The notes under the pieces were generated by a model. It had not been told where the DNA came from and made no database searches. It saw only the letters and a list, made by a program, of their open reading frames with translations. Shown here piece by piece: positions 35,918 through 53,891 of a stretch of DNA of 64,000 bases (within the stretch, counting starts at the first letter, position 1; the number at the start of each line of letters is the position of its first letter). The position numbers were made by a program, and so were the translations under genes. The DNA comes from Atopsyche davidsoni (Eukaryota > Arthropoda > Insecta > Trichoptera > Hydrobiosidae), in NCBI GenBank assembly GCA_022113835.1, contig JAILWY010000011.1:372001-436000 (forward strand), in the 5' to 3' direction.

Positions 35918-38900
35918 TTATGTCGCTTTGGTCTTTTCCCATTGCTCTACAGAAAAGGTTTTTTGTGAGAATGCATGGATTTCTTTAAGTTCAGCCTCCA
36001 GCACGGAGTTGACAAGCCTGAAATAAAATAAATTATTTAAATAACCTGAATTTTTAATCATCAGTAAGCTTATAAGTTTTAAATAGCCTGAATTTATTTT
36101 AAATAGTTTTAATTCAAATGGTTGATCCTACGGAGCACTCTAGTGGTATGGGCAGACCCCAACATCCAATGCCTCATGTCACTATTCAATAAAATCTAAA
36201 AATACGTCGATCTTTCAAACACCCGCACAAGAAATAGCTTTATTGTCCATTGCTATGCTGTCAAAATAGTCTTTTTGAAAATATTTATCGAAGTGGCCTT
36301 CATCCTTGACCGAGTATCACCAGCTGCAGCTTCTGGTTGTAAACAGAAGAGATGAAGTTGTGAGCATTAACTACATGATCCTTTAACCACGCTCAAAATG
36401 TTGCAACCCCCTCAGACGGTCCAGCCTAGGGCTGATGCTTTTAACAATTTATTATAACTTTTTATTTATAAAAAATGGCATTGTTATACCTGTGAACTAT
36501 TTGGAATTTTTTTAGGTATAATTGTGAATGCTTACCTATGCCTCGCCAGCAAGGGTTTCCCCTGAAATTTATCAGACACTATCACAACAGAGAATTTCCC
36601 TCCACATCCATCAGATTCATCAGTCACTTCCTGAAAAAAAAAAAAAAAAAAACCATATACTCAAACAAAGCAAAACAAAAGATGTCACCATATGTTGGAC
36701 GATGTACATTCCTTTTACTCAGCGGCGTGAAAAGTAGAAAATACCCCACAGAAGTATCAAATTGTCAAAACAATGCAAACAAGGATGCTTGACTTAGTTT
36801 AATCTGATTGCTGAAACTATTCTTTGCAAAAAATCTGACCAACCAAACAGTGTTTCAAGGTTAATGGCATTGACAAAGTATAATTATATGTATATGTGTG
36901 GCTCTCATAATGTATAATTTTTAAATTGGCATCTGAAAAGTGTGTTTGATTTTGAATATATACAAATACAATTATTTTTATAGAATTTTCAGTTTTTCTA
37001 CTTCAATAGCACACCAATATCTTTTTAATTCATAGGATAAATATTATAAGAGCAACGACCCACCGACAGCTTGTTGCGCGTGATTATGTTTAGTGTTTTG
37101 TATGGTTCATAACCCATTGATGCAGTACAGCTGCCAATCGCATACAGTTTAACTTTCAAACATGATATGCGTTTTGAATATCGCCTCGTATCCTATCGGT
37201 TAGCACAGCTAATTACCAATTGTAGAGATTGGGCAGAAGCAAAATATTTTTGATTCTGTAAAAATTAATATTGATATTCGTTCAAGCACACAAGCCCAAA
37301 TATTTTTAAAAAATAAAGTAAAAAAGTTATTTATGGTTAACAAACAAACTAGCGTGCTAGCCACTTGACCACGAGGCAGTTTTCTGAATAAAATGTATAT
37401 GAATGCAATAGGAAAGAAGATCAAGAAAATAGCATAGTTTTTGTTTATATATTTCATTATTTATTAGTTGAATGATAATTTTCTATTCAAATAAATAATT
37501 ATACTACAAAGAGGTATTCTCACTTCACTTTTTTAAACGTAACAGTTATATGCTCACAGGGGATGATGAACTGGCAGTAATTAAAATAAATATAAAATAG
37601 AATAAAATTACAACAGGAAAATGACGACACGAGGAGCGGATACAGGTCAGGATACTTGGCAGGGGGCTTCACGAAAATAGAACAGAAGGTCAGGACCACC
37701 ATCGCTAGCAAAGAGCATACGTAAGCAATGTTGAATATCTTATAAAACAAGCCATTATACTCACTCACTGTGCCCTTTAGGATGTTATTGATTTTAGTTA
37801 CATTAAAAATATCCATGAATTTAATATTCTTATCCATCATCATTAAAACAATGCTGAACATGCTCAGATATAAAACACTCAGAGAGAGGTAAGCCGCAAC
37901 TAGCCCGTCCTTTATCAACAGCGGAAGCATACTGAAGTTAGCAACGGTGAGGAACCATAGACAGGGGGCCGGGTCAAGGGGCAGATGCAGAAGCACGGGA
38001 ATGGCACACAAAAGGATTGTCTTCTCGTGGACTTGAAAGGAAAACAAAAAGAATGACAAAGAAGAGTTGATCAGAGACAAGATAAACTTTTTAATATTCG
38101 GCCGAAAGAATAAGTCAAGAGATGAGGGTAACAATGCTAGAATTGTTGTCACTAAGCAGATTTTAGCTAGGGCTGTGTTATCCAACAGTTGCTTTAATTT
38201 TATAAATACGTTTATGGAGCACCAGATGTTGGAGACTTTGTCTTCAAACACTCCTCTCGCTACCGGAAACAGTCTGACCAGTACTTGAAGAACGGAGTCC
38301 GTACTTGTGAGGAACGGTGACCAGATAATGAGGAATGTCACAACTACTGTTACCCCAATCTTGCAAAACAGACCGATGCCATGTTTGAGGCATTTTCGTC
38401 TAGATGGAATACACTGCCGCAGTAGGTACAAGAAAAAGGGCAAAGAGTGGTAGAGTTCCATTTGCTTGTAGTTGACGGCCAGTACGAAAAAAATGGAAGC
38501 CAAAACAAATTTATTTAGAAGAATAAACATGGTGGCCCACACAAACAGACCCAGCGACACGCAGTTATACTGGAAGTGTCCGTAATCTATGAGGATGAGT
38601 CCGGGAAATAGGAGGGCAATTGCTCCTGCTACCTCAGGGTGAACAAACACATTTCTTATGTTTGTTGACATTCCTTGAGCTCTCAGCTCTCTTATCTTTA
38701 GCTTGTGGTTCACAAAGAAGAATCCAACAACAGCGGGAATGTAAAAGTACATGTCGGATATGAACACTGTCCATCGCATGAAAAGCTTGTGGAAATCACT
38801 CTGGTATCCTCTGGAAGCAAACAGCACCACGGACTCCGGGTCCACCATGTCAGCTACGTGTCCCATAGCCAGACTGTGGTAAGCGGTGAGAGGAGGGTAA

Positions 38901-39363
38901 TCCAGGCCCCAGTATTGCAAGTCATTCTGGGTGGTATTGTGATACCACTGCTTCACGGGGATGTGCAGGGTTATCTCTTGCCAGTGTCTCTGGGCTTCGT
39001 AGTCTCCGAACATCGGCGGCTTGTTCTGGCCAGAGTGCGGATATAGCGAGACGCTCCATCGTATCAACACGGCGATTACTATCGATATTCCCAAAAAACC
39101 TTTCGGTAAATCCGTCGAGTAAAGGGCCTTCATATTTACGCAAGGTCGTTAGTCTCGATTCAGAACCACATTCTCGCAGATTTATAAACCGAACTGAAAA
39201 ATTAAATATTGTAAACGTAAGCCGGAAAATGACATACGCGGCCGGCGAAAAATGCAAGGACAATGTCAAATTTGTTTACATTATTGTTGTCAATACTTAC
39301 GACATGAACTGCGTCTAGTTCCATCGTTAGTTTATTTTTGAGATATTCCTCCGAGTATACCAT
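35918..39363 (-). CDS. BOLA2: BolA-like protein 2
   Basis: Three exons: 39363-39301 (MVYSEEYLKNKLTMELDAVH, then V), 36630-36536 and 36017-35918. Sum 258 nt, 85 residues, against 86 in human BOLA2. Donors and acceptors are canonical and phases close. The core FSVVIVSDKFQGKPLLARHR and the exon 3 segment LVNSVLEAELKEIHAFSQKT match the BolA fold, with the conserved His of RHR and a Cys in the SDGCGG loop as likely Fe-S ligands. BOLA2 works with monothiol glutaredoxin (GLRX3) in cytosolic iron-sulfur trafficking. The first intron, 2670 bp, contains the whole ALG6 gene on the same strand. Exon 1 is only 63 nt, which makes it easy to miss. Confidence 0.9.
37338..37382 (-). other. tRNA-like SINE head fragment
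   Basis: Read on the minus strand, GCCTCGTGGTCAAGTGGCTA and the following bases resemble the 5' half of a tRNA with an A box. No B box follows. It is probably the leftover head of a tRNA-derived SINE, just downstream of ALG6. Confidence 0.3.
37520..39133 (-). CDS. ALG6: Dolichyl-P-Glc:Man9GlcNAc2-PP-dolichol alpha-1,3-glucosyltransferase
   Basis: A single open frame of 537 residues without introns. It adds the first glucose to the lipid-linked N-glycan precursor in the ER lumen. Signature stretches are the luminal loop FGDYEAQRHWQEIT, with the catalytic Asp region, and YWGLDYPPLTAYHS; together with HKLFMRWTVFISD these favour ALG6 over ALG8. About ten or more hydrophobic segments follow (GT-C fold), and the protein ends in a short basic tail (FKKVK). 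The gene lies wholly within intron 1 of BOLA2, 167 nt from the BOLA2 exon 1 donor. An intronless copy nested in a host intron suggests retrotransposition, but no second copy or poly(A) scar is visible here. Confidence 0.95.
   Translation of the reverse strand: MKALYSTDLPKGFLGISIVIAVLIRWSVSLYPHSGQNKPPMFGDYEAQRHWQEITLHIPVKQWYHNTTQNDLQYWGLDYPPLTAYHSLAMGHVADMVDPESVVLFASRGYQSDFHKLFMRWTVFISDMYFYIPAVVGFFFVNHKLKIRELRAQGMSTNIRNVFVHPEVAGAIALLFPGLILIDYGHFQYNCVSLGLFVWATMFILLNKFVLASIFFVLAVNYKQMELYHSLPFFLYLLRQCIPSRRKCLKHGIGLFCKIGVTVVVTFLIIWSPFLTSTDSVLQVLVRLFPVARGVFEDKVSNIWCSINVFIKLKQLLDNTALAKICLVTTILALLPSSLDLFFRPNIKKFILSLINSSLSFFLFSFQVHEKTILLCAIPVLLHLPLDPAPCLWFLTVANFSMLPLLIKDGLVAAYLSLSVLYLSMFSIVLMMMDKNIKFMDIFNVTKINNILKGTVSEYNGLFYKIFNIAYVCSLLAMVVLTFCSIFVKPPAKYPDLYPLLVSSFSCCNFILFYIYFNYCQFIIPCEHITVTFKKVK
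39192..39197 (-). promoter_or_regulatory. Possible initiator (TCAGTT) for ALG6
   Basis: Read on the minus strand, tttttCAGTTCGG fits the arthropod initiator TCAGT about 60 nt before the ALG6 ATG. The same string also looks like a 3' splice acceptor, so BOLA2 exon 1 might instead splice to it. Confidence 0.35.
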
Positions 39364-39566
39364 AATAACGATTAATATAATAACCTTTTTAGAAGAAAAA
39401 CACGGATATTATCGATTTTTGACACACACGTCTTGAAGGGCTGAAGTACTGAACTGTTCCAAAACTTATAAAATGAGTGTATTTTTTACTTCTTTAAAAT
39501 ATATGAAAGTTTCTTGATACAATAATTTTTTCGAACAGGATTATTTAATCAATTTCTTTATTATTT

Positions 39567-39570
<4 letters not shown>

Positions 39571-39636
<66 letters not shown>
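39571..39636. repeat. (TA)33 microsatellite
   Basis: A pure TA run of 66 bp directly after the left arm of the inverted repeat. Confidence 0.95.
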
Positions 39637-39643
<7 letters not shown>

Positions 39644-39773
39644 AATTTATTTTATTATTTTTATACATTTTTACCTTTGTTATCCAGTTCATAGTTATTT
39701 ATTTATTTATATTATTATTATATTTATATCATATAAAGCGTTTTCCTACATTTTAACTAAAGAAATTTATGTA

Positions 39774-40784
39774 CGAGGGCTGCTATTTATATATCCGGAA
39801 TAAAATAACTACCATTGACTATTAAATATGGTTTTATTGCTTTTCAAAATATTCGCCGTGACGATCGATGCACTTTTGCATTCGGTGAAACCAGTTTTCA
39901 TAGCACTTTTTCCAATCGGAAGGCGGTATCTCCAAAACATGATTTTTGAATGCCTCAACGGCTTCTTCTCGGGTTGTAAATCGTTGACCACGTAATTTAT
40001 TCTTCACGGTTGGAAATAAAAAGAAGTCGTTGGGTGCCAAATCAGGGCTATATGGCGGATGACCCGTTAATTCCACCGTTTCACCCTTCAAATATCGGGT
40101 CGTTTCACCTGAAGTGTGACAGCTGGCATTGTCGTGATGAGAATGATTCTGCGTTGTGGATTATTCTTCTTAATTTATGCAAAGACTTCTGGCAAACAAA
40201 TGGTCGTGTACCACATCGAATTAACAGATTTACGATTTTCTAGTGGTACGGTAGCTACGTGTCCGTCTATACCAAAAAAACAGGCGACCATTTGCAACTT
40301 TTGTTGAGTTCGGCTCATGTTGGAACACCCATACTATTGATTGTTGCTTAGTTTCGGGGTCATATGCATAAATCCAGGATTCATCAACTATGTAGATATT
40401 GTAAACAGCTTTTGATGGACCACGATTGTATTTTTTTTATCATATTTTTGCACCAATCGATACGAGCCTGTTTTTGATCTATTGTCAAGTTGTGCGGTAT
40501 CCAACGCGAACAATTTTTTTTAGCAGCCAAGTGTTTGTGTAATATCTTATGTATAATTGTCATACTAATGCCCAAGAACGCCTCTATTTCTGGATATGTA
40601 ACATGACGATCTTGCATTATTAGTTCACGCACTATTTATTGTTTTATTATTAATAAAACAATTTATTGACTCATTGAAATAAACTCACTCTATAGCCAAA
40701 GAGCCCCATTTTCAAATGTAACAATTACTTTTTAAATATTATTTATGTAGTGGCCAGTTCCGGATTTTTAAATAGCAGCCTATG
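39774..40784 (-). mobile_element. Defective mariner element
   Basis: TA dinucleotides at 39772-39773 and 40785-40786 flank 1011 bp with similar ends (GGCTGCTATTTA on both). On the minus strand, 40632-40384 gives the N-terminal helix-turn-helix region of a mariner transposase, and 40091-39834 gives its C-terminus with HPPYSPDLAPNDFFLFP, which bears the third catalytic Asp, and ends HGEYFEKQ. The middle is frameshifted and shortened: a full element is about 1.3 kb. It cannot make a working enzyme. Confidence 0.9.
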
Positions 40785-41081
40785 TATACTACCGCCTAAG
40801 TCACATATTGCAAGCCCCGAAACCTGCGCGCAGGACGGGGATAGCCACTCACCTCATCACAATATTAGACCTAAGACCTATTGCAAATCTAACAAATGAA
40901 AATAAAATTTAATTTCTTTAATTTGAAATAATAAAGAAATTGATTAAATAATCCTGTTTGAAAACAATCGTATGGTTCAAGTTTTTTTTTTAAATTACAA
41001 TTTTGCCTTTATTGTCTATGTCCGTACATATGTTCAATTGTAAACATTTCAAAATTCGAACCTATCTTTATTTAAATATAG

Positions 41082-46281
<5,200 letters not shown>

Positions 46282-48683
46282 TCGCACTGTACTTGTAACA
46301 ACTCGTGTGTTCATCCAGTCATTACCTTACGTCCACCCTGTTAATTAAAATTTATTTATATATACAATGTATTCCTGATATATTATGAACTAGGAGATCT
46401 CGTATTGGGTTTACAAGTTCAATCTAGTATAAAAATAGTTTGGCATACACAGAATAAGGTAAAAATTGTCTCGTCTGCATACAACGGCTCAACCGATTCA
46501 GTGATATTTAAAATGAAGCAAAATTAATTCATCTAATAACCTTACAATAAACACAAAACATTATTTTCTAAAGCATCCACAGACCGATGGTTTTAATCGC
46601 ATTGTATTTTGATATCTCCAAGATATCAAGTCGTATCTGAATTAATGACAATTCAGAGTTGATCAGTAGTTTGTATATATATATATATATATATAGTCAT
46701 GTCTCAACATTGAATCTTGCGTAAATGTCGGAACATCAATAAACAGTATTAGAGATTGGGATTTGACATGAAACACAAGAGGCTGTGCAATACGGCATCG
46801 TGCACTAGTTTTTTTGTGACCATTCGCACAGCATTAAATCTAGAATGCTTGAATAACTATTAATTTACGAAATGTGTCGGTCTGCAGTTGCTTTGGAGAT
46901 GACAAAAAATATAAAGTGAATTCAAAATACAGAAAGATATTTCATTACAAAAGTCAACTTTATTTCATAGTATTATTTAATGGCTTTTTTAAGTAAATTT
47001 ATTTAGAATAAATTTATTATGACACATATTTACTTATTATTATGTACATATTATGACACATTTCGGTCAACGGTTCCGGAGTATGGGCTGCGCATTTGAG
47101 AAGTTATGTTTTAATTTTGACAAGTTATAATATTTAAGTGATGTGGGTAAATGTTTTAAACCTTGTATTGTTCTTACTGTGGTAACACGAATTTATATAA
47201 ATCTTAATAAATCCTTTTACAATAATGTCTTGTTTTTTACAATTTATAGATGTATGCACAAATATACAGACATCCTTATTGAATTTCCAATTCAGGAGAT
47301 TTTCACTTTTCTGGTGAATGCTAATACAAAATTGACACATACAAAATAACGACAAAATATGTAGGGTTGTAGTTTCAATGCAACTTTATGATCATTTGAT
47401 TTGTCATAGCGCTTCTAAGATTTTACAGGAAAATGAAATGTTTCAGTTAAAATAGTAGCTTGCTAAGATTTTCGATGTAAAAAAAAAAATCAATTTACAC
47501 CGGTAAAACAGGGAAAATTTATTATTTGGTCAAAATATTCTTTAAAAAATTAATTAAAAAGATAACAAAAAAATTGGAGCTTGTAAAAATAATAAAAAAA
47601 TAATACCAAGAATTGAAAGTCACGAACAAAAATTATATTTTTACTTCTGACCACCATAATGGCATTTAATTTAACATTATATTGATTTTTGTCTAACAAA
47701 TAATATTGCATTAAAAAACACAACATAACGGTGACAATAATAAACAAATTGATAGTGTTTAGTTTTAAAGAGATTGGCTATCATTGAAACCTCTATCTGA
47801 AGTCAGCAAGTTTAAGCTCATAACCCTTTTCCGCAATTGTAATGTTCACACCAGTCAAATCCATTCTCGTTTGCTCTATGCAACCAGATCTGATAGGAAG
47901 CTGCAAGTGCAGTCCTCGATTCTCTGTGATGAAATGAGACGACCAGTCTCTTTTTTAAAATGGTTTTGAAATTATGAGCATAGTTTAGTGATGTATCAAA
48001 CAAAAACAAAGTTGTGATATACTAACTTATTTTCAACAAAGTGTGACCAATAGAAAAATATAACTCTGAGAATGTAGTTTTTTTTAATTTTGGGGACATT
48101 GTATGCTAATTTATTTAAACATTTTTATACCACGAGGACAATAGATTTACGAGTATCATTAACTGTCATTTTTCCCAAGCCTCTGTATAATATTATTACA
48201 GCATGAGGTTCATACAAGCAGAAAATCATTTGTTGTATAATTTAAAATTTGATCAGCGGTTAATTTGTATTTATAAAGTATCCACTAAGTTTTAATTGGT
48301 TTTTAAATATATTGTATGTTTGTATGGACCGCACCCAAAAGTACTTTTCTCTCTGCCAAGCACACAAGCTTCTCTGCGCAGAAGTGACAAGTAATTGAAG
48401 TGATGTGAGATTATACACTGATAAACAGAATTTAAAACATTAAGGATCGAAAGTTGAATTTTTTAATCTTTGGAAAAATAACATTAAAATTATTTAGTGG
48501 TAAAATATCCTCAAAAATACAACCCTAAAAATTTACTTCATGATCGATACAAGAAAACTACTGAAAAATATTATATAAAATACATCTGCACAGCAGAAAT
48601 GATCTTATAGATTTTAACTAAATATAATATAAAATTACACTGAATGGACTATTCCAGAACATCACATTGCAATACATTTGTCT
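46282..48683. other. Intergenic between two convergent genes
   Basis: SELENOO 3' UTR (AATAAA near 46738), a TA run at 46675-46695, then AT-rich sequence and the RAD54 3' UTR. No further gene is supported. Confidence 0.5.
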
Positions 48684-50981
48684 TTAATAATCTTCATCAT
48701 TGGAGTCGTCTCCTTCACTATAATCTTCATCATCATCCTCTTTATATTTATGTGTAGTTTCCTTTTTTTCTACGTTCTCCATTTTGTCCGCCTCTACCTT
48801 GGCAGAGCGATGGTGGAAAACAAAGGATATAGACTTGGCCAAATCCCAGCACTGCTTCAACACCAGGTCTGCCAGGTTCTTCTTGTCAGCACAGTGATAC
48901 CAGTTAGACAAATCGGAGGTACAATCAGAACCCTCAGGGGGAATGGTAACTTGGATATTATTAATGCACCGCTTGCATTTAAACTTGCCGTGCGTGTCAG
49001 AGAGAGTGTTCTCTTCTAGTCTGAATAGATCTCGCAGATCTTCCGAAGTAAAATGTCTAATTGATTCCTCATTTTGATCGACGACCGTATCGCTGAGAGC
49101 TTTTTTGTGAGCCTGTCTTTGGAATATTTTTTCTTCAATAGTTCCCGTAGCCAATAATCTGTAAATATAGCAAGGTTTCTTCTGGCCATCTCGCCACACT
49201 CTGGCCATGGCTTGGTCGTCATTGGCTGGGTTCCAGTCGGGATCGAACATCACAAGTCTGTTTGCCCCGATGAGGTTGAGACCGCAGCCTCCAGCTTTGG
49301 AACTCAGCATGAAGATCCACTCCTTGGAACCAACAATATTGAAATTTTCTACAACTTTTGCTCTCTTCTTGATGGACATAGATCCATCCAGTCTGACGTA
49401 CTGATAAGAGCGCTTTCTGCAAAGTTTTTCAAACAAGTCCAAAGTCTGGGTGTAGTTAGAAACCAGAACGATTTTATCATCCGTATTCGTCTTGAGATTG
49501 GCCAGAATACAATCAAGAATGAGAAGCTTTCCTGATAATTCAGGCAGAACCTCTTTAGTGCTATAGTTGGCTGGCAATAGATTCATCGCCTTCTCGAAGC
49601 CCTCTGATCTTTCAAGAATCTTTTCATACACAAGGTCGGGATGGTTGCAAAGTTTCTTGAGAGTAGTGATGCTAGCGAGGGTGCTGAAGGCGGACTTCCC
49701 TTCACCTTTTCCGGAGACTGTCCTTTTGATGGCTTCGGAATTGATAAAATTGCGATAGAGTTGCATCTGAAGGTCACTAAGTTTCACACACAAGACCTGT
49801 TCGAACTTAACAGGCAAGTATTTGGTGAGAAGCTGACTGGTGCGGCGAATCATGCACTTATTGACCAATGTAGTCAGCACCAGCAGGCGCTCCTGGGCTA
49901 TTTCCCTCTCCTTAGGAGTTGCCAAGGAGTCCTGGCCCTTCAAAATGGGATTCTCAAACTTCTTTTTGAATTCTTGCGCAGTTCCCAATATTCCTTGATT
50001 TACAAAGTGAACGAGACTAAAATATTCTAGGAGATCATTTTGGATGGGCGTGCCTGAAATAAGGATTCTTCTTTTGGCATTTAATCCCATAAGAGCCTGG
50101 TAAGTCAGGTTCTCGCTATTCTTGAGACGATGACCCTCATCGCAAAGAACTAATCCTACTTCTGACGAGTGGAGAATCTTAGAATAAAGACGGAAGGTTT
50201 CATAGGAAATGATCAGCACGGGAGTGGCTACCCTGGTAGTAGAGTACGTATTCATAAATTGGTTGAGTTTAAGTTCTATTTCGGCCCGAGAGCCACCGTC
50301 CATAGGTAAGGCATTGACTCGCAGTCCCAGCCACTTGTGAATTTCATTGTACCAGTTCTTGACAAGACTGCTGGGACACACGATGATCGCCTTGCAGATG
50401 GTCGGCTTGCAGTCTGGGCTCTGGCGCAGCAGAGTCCACAATAGGGTGATGCATTGGAGAGTTTTACCGAGACCCATTTCATCAGCCATGATGCAGCCGT
50501 AAGTGTCTGGTATCTGGTGTCCTGTGACGCAATCGTACATAAACTGGACGCCCTCTCTTTGATGAGGCCGCAGAATGTTCCCGACTATGGGGTCGACTAC
50601 CACCGCCACTTGAATTTGATCAGGCTCCATTTTGAGTTTTTCATGTTCGGGTATATGCGGCGGTCTGAACAGTACGAGAGCGTTGGGCTCATCTGGATCG
50701 TGAAGGGATCTCTTAATCGAGGACTTCTTGAGCCCCAAGCTTTTGTTGCTGTATGATGAAACGTAGTTGGGGATCGGCACCTGAAAGGGCTTGCTGAGAA
50801 TCTGTCGAATGAGGGCTTCATGGTCGGAGCCGGGGAGATTTAGAGATATTTTCTGCGAGGGACTTATCTGGGCAAGAGGCTCTCTCGTTCTTCTCCGCTT
50901 CGGTTGTTGTAAAAGCGGGCTTTTGAACAAAATGTCATTTTCGCTCCTACATGTTTGACTCGGTGCTAGGCTTCGCCTCAT
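48684..50981 (-). CDS. RAD54: DNA repair and recombination protein RAD54 (okra)
   Basis: A single open frame of 765 residues, close to the family's usual 740-780. It is a Swi2/Snf2 translocase that works with RAD51 in homologous recombination in the nucleus. In order: a basic N-terminus ([10 protein letters not shown]), motif [12 protein letters not shown], motif II DEGH, motif [18 protein letters not shown], motif [21 protein letters not shown], motif [15 protein letters not shown], and a C-terminal acidic tail ([17 protein letters not shown]). The first Met, MRRSLAPSQ, starts like other RAD54 proteins. It has no introns, unlike most neighbours but like ALG6. It is convergent with SELENOO. 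Confidence 0.97.
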   Translation of the reverse strand: MRRSLAPSQTCRSENDILFKSPLLQQPKRRRTREPLAQISPSQKISLNLPGSDHEALIRQILSKPFQVPIPNYVSSYSNKSLGLKKSSIKRSLHDPDEPNALVLFRPPHIPEHEKLKMEPDQIQVAVVVDPIVGNILRPHQREGVQFMYDCVTGHQIPDTYGCIMADEMGLGKTLQCITLLWTLLRQSPDCKPTICKAIIVCPSSLVKNWYNEIHKWLGLRVNALPMDGGSRAEIELKLNQFMNTYSTTRVATPVLIISYETFRLYSKILHSSEVGLVLCDEGHRLKNSENLTYQALMGLNAKRRILISGTPIQNDLLEYFSLVHFVNQGILGTAQEFKKKFENPILKGQDSLATPKEREIAQERLLVLTTLVNKCMIRRTSQLLTKYLPVKFEQVLCVKLSDLQMQLYRNFINSEAIKRTVSGKGEGKSAFSTLASITTLKKLCNHPDLVYEKILERSEGFEKAMNLLPANYSTKEVLPELSGKLLILDCILANLKTNTDDKIVLVSNYTQTLDLFEKLCRKRSYQYVRLDGSMSIKKRAKVVENFNIVGSKEWIFMLSSKAGGCGLNLIGANRLVMFDPDWNPANDDQAMARVWRDGQKKPCYIYRLLATGTIEEKIFQRQAHKKALSDTVVDQNEESIRHFTSEDLRDLFRLEENTLSDTHGKFKCKRCINNIQVTIPPEGSDCTSDLSNWYHCADKKNLADLVLKQCWDLAKSISFVFHHRSAKVEADKMENVEKKETTHKYKEDDDEDYSEGDDSNDEDY

Positions 50982-52186
50982 TTTAGATATTCCTATTTTG
51001 ACATTTTATTTGATTTTTTAAAATGACACGTTTTACTAATAAACAAAAGAATAGTATCAAAATAAAACAGAATCAAAAAGTAAAATCGCAAAACCAAAAC
51101 TTTTTAAAAACTTCCGCAGCGATGTCACAACATTTGAATGTTGCCAGTCGCTAATTTAACTACTAAACTACTTACTCCACTATTGCCGCAGGATTCAACA
51201 ATTTGAATATGACGATGAACAAGAAATACTTGGTAGCACTTGTCGATGGTGATAACCTTGAAATGCTGTTGTCTTTGAACAATCAGATCAGAGCGAGCTG
51301 AGAACCGTTTTGGTATAAGCGCCCCACACACGTTCCAACAAATTGCCTTGTCGACCGACAGATTGCATCGTGTGTAGCGAATATCGGCAGTTTTTGTGAG
51401 ATTTCGCTTTGTATTTGGATCGGCTTTGGAGCATTATTCGTATATATATTTATGAGTGATATAAATAGAACTAAGAAAACCTAATCCATATTAATAATAA
51501 AATCCAAAAAATATACAAAAGTTTATTTCTCTTGTTAATTTGAACATAAAAAGTTTTATTATATTTACTTATTTCATATGAAAAATCCGACATTGTACTT
51601 GTTTTGTTTTGTGCGATCACTTTAGATTCACAAGATAACAAATGAACGCAGTAATGTCTAAATTTAAAAAGTGAACAGTAATTACCAAGTTATAAAATAT
51701 GTCACACATATTTTAAAAAGTAGTAGTTTTTTTTGAATAACTTATGATTAATTAACAAATTGTAAATGTTCTTGATTTACTATTTTTAATAGTAACACCT
51801 AAATAATTAAATTCACATGTATAACTACTTAGAAATCTCTGTTTAATTTAATCAGGCTTCCAGAACATAGGCGTAAATGTAAAAAATCTCGATTAAACTG
51901 TTAGTAAAATATTCTTAGAAGGGAAATATTTGAAGTGGAACAAAATAATAAACACATTTGTTTTAATTCAATACATGCCATTTTATTATAAATAAATATT
52001 AGCAACATAAAACAATCATTTTTCAACAACACATTTTCACATATCAGATTTTTTTATTAAAAATGATTTAGTTGCAATTTTTAAAATATTTTCTCATTGT
52101 GCAGTAAAAAGAAAATAGGTCTCCGGAATGGTTTATGTACACTCAAAAGTTATACCAAGATAGAAATGCAAAATGTACTCAAACAT
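50982..52186. other. Intergenic
   Basis: Upstream of RAD54. It holds one copy of a dispersed repeat (agatcagagcgagctgagaa near 51283) and no supported gene. Confidence 0.4.
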
Positions 52187-52237
52187 TCATACAACTCCAA
52201 TAGACCATCTTGCCGGCAACGATGGTGGTTTTATTTC
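52187..52237 (-). other. Candidate terminal exon of an unknown minus-strand gene
   Basis: The acceptor aattttag is followed by 16 codons and TGA, in phase 0 (EIKPPSLPARWSIGVV). It could follow the candidate exon at 53892-54002, which ends in phase 0. Very short and unsupported by homology. Confidence 0.2.
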
Positions 52238-53891
52238 CTAAAATTGAACAAATTTTAGATATTTAAAATATTCATTTCAATGAAAATCCGCATTGTTGGT
52301 GGTTTTGGGTGTTAGAACAAGGCTACTTATATTATAAAGCCTCCAGGAGTGGATTGTTTCCGTCATCCGTAAAAGAAAAAACTTTTACATGCTAAACAAT
52401 TCTGAGATTTATCAAAATCCGAAATCACTGGGCTGATTGTTTGTACAATTAAGCTGATGGCACTTTAGAAGTATGTTTTGTTTGTACTTTTTCTTTTCAA
52501 TCAAAATAATTTTAGAACGTGGATGTTTTAAGGAATCCGAATGTATCACCATGGCTATAAGCATAGGATCCTTCTGGCCTTATATATAAGCAGCTTTGTG
52601 TGCAATTAGCACAGGCATGTACTAAAAATCCAAAGTCAACAACAACATGGTTTTATCAGCAACAAGTCGTTAAGTTACTTTGAAAACGTTCTGTTTTAAT
52701 TACCTATTATAATATTTTGAATGAATAGGGATTTATTATTAATATTTACTGTCACTTTAGCCTATTACATTGAGGTTACTACAGCTGTCCACAGTCTCTA
52801 ACATATAATTAAGAACATGTTCAAAGCACATGAGTGGGAACCTTTTCAAAGTAATATAACATAATATCTTTGGTAAACTTAATTATTTTTCTATCCATCG
52901 ATTCAAAATACATTAGCTAATCATTAATTAGATAATTATGAATGTGAAGAGCAGAGTTTTTCAAACACTTGAAGAATCAATGCTGAATCACAATAAATAA
53001 ATAAATAGCCCTCATTCAATTTCTTTCATTCGTATATAAAATAATCCATAATAATTTTGCTAGAACTTAGGCACTGAGTTGCAGTAGAAGACGAGACAGA
53101 GCTCTCTTCCGTATTGATAAAGTTATGTAGATCTTTTAGGCCAACTTTAGATAAAAATTGAAATATGTAATTACAAGTTTTAGTAAAAATTCAACTATAA
53201 ATTAAAACTATGAAGCTTGAACATCAAAGGTTCTACTCTCTTTTGATTGAAAATGTTTTTACAAATGACAAGAAGTCGGTACGAGCTTTGTAAATAATGT
53301 GAAACTATGATCATAATTAAATATGTGCTTACAGTAATCGAGTATTCGAGAGACTGATAGTTCAGAAATATCACACTTCAGTATTCCGCGGGGAAATGTC
53401 TCGTTTGAAAGGCTTCTCGTGTTTTCCAGTCGCATGAAAATATTTTGACAAGTAACATTTGATTTTGCAGATCACATTTATCTCAATCGTACATTAACAA
53501 CCATAATTTACCAGTTCTTAATAATATTATTCGTTAACTACGGGTAATCATTATTGTTAAAACGTTTCAATTTGATTGTAGCCTTAAACCAACGTTCAGT
53601 ATCTACAAGTAAAGGAAAAACACGTCAGCAGGCAACCGGGACAGTAGTTTGTATAATCACATATTATTACACTCGTGTATTTCAGATTTATTGCCACCAA
53701 TATCTTTTATTTGTCATCAGTAAATTTACCTATCCGTAATAAATACCATTTATGTTACTCTAAGCTATTTTGTCTTTTACGATTCTAGGTAATATGTACA
53801 AAAGTCTGAAAATCATAAACCTTATCGTTATTTATATTAACGTAGAATTTCGATTTATTTAAATCACCCAAAAAAAGCTTCAGTTACTTAC

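Larger units (their letters stand above)
39534..40958. repeat. 38-bp perfect inverted repeat enclosing a mariner and an AT microsatellite
   Basis: 39534-39571 and 40921-40958 are exact reverse complements (38 of 38). Between them lie the (TA)n run and the whole mariner remnant. The pair may be the ends of an older nonautonomous element into which mariner jumped. No clear target duplication was found outside. Confidence 0.75.

Noticed and set aside
36634..36652. Run of 19 A's as a possible retrocopy poly(A) scar for ALG6
   Set aside because: On the minus strand it is the pyrimidine tract of the BOLA2 exon 2 acceptor.
38922..39269. Minus-strand ORF of 115 codons over the ALG6 5' end
   Set aside because: It overlaps ALG6 in another frame and shows no family features.
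49641..50030. Plus-strand ORF of 129 codons
   Set aside because: It is the antisense shadow of RAD54.
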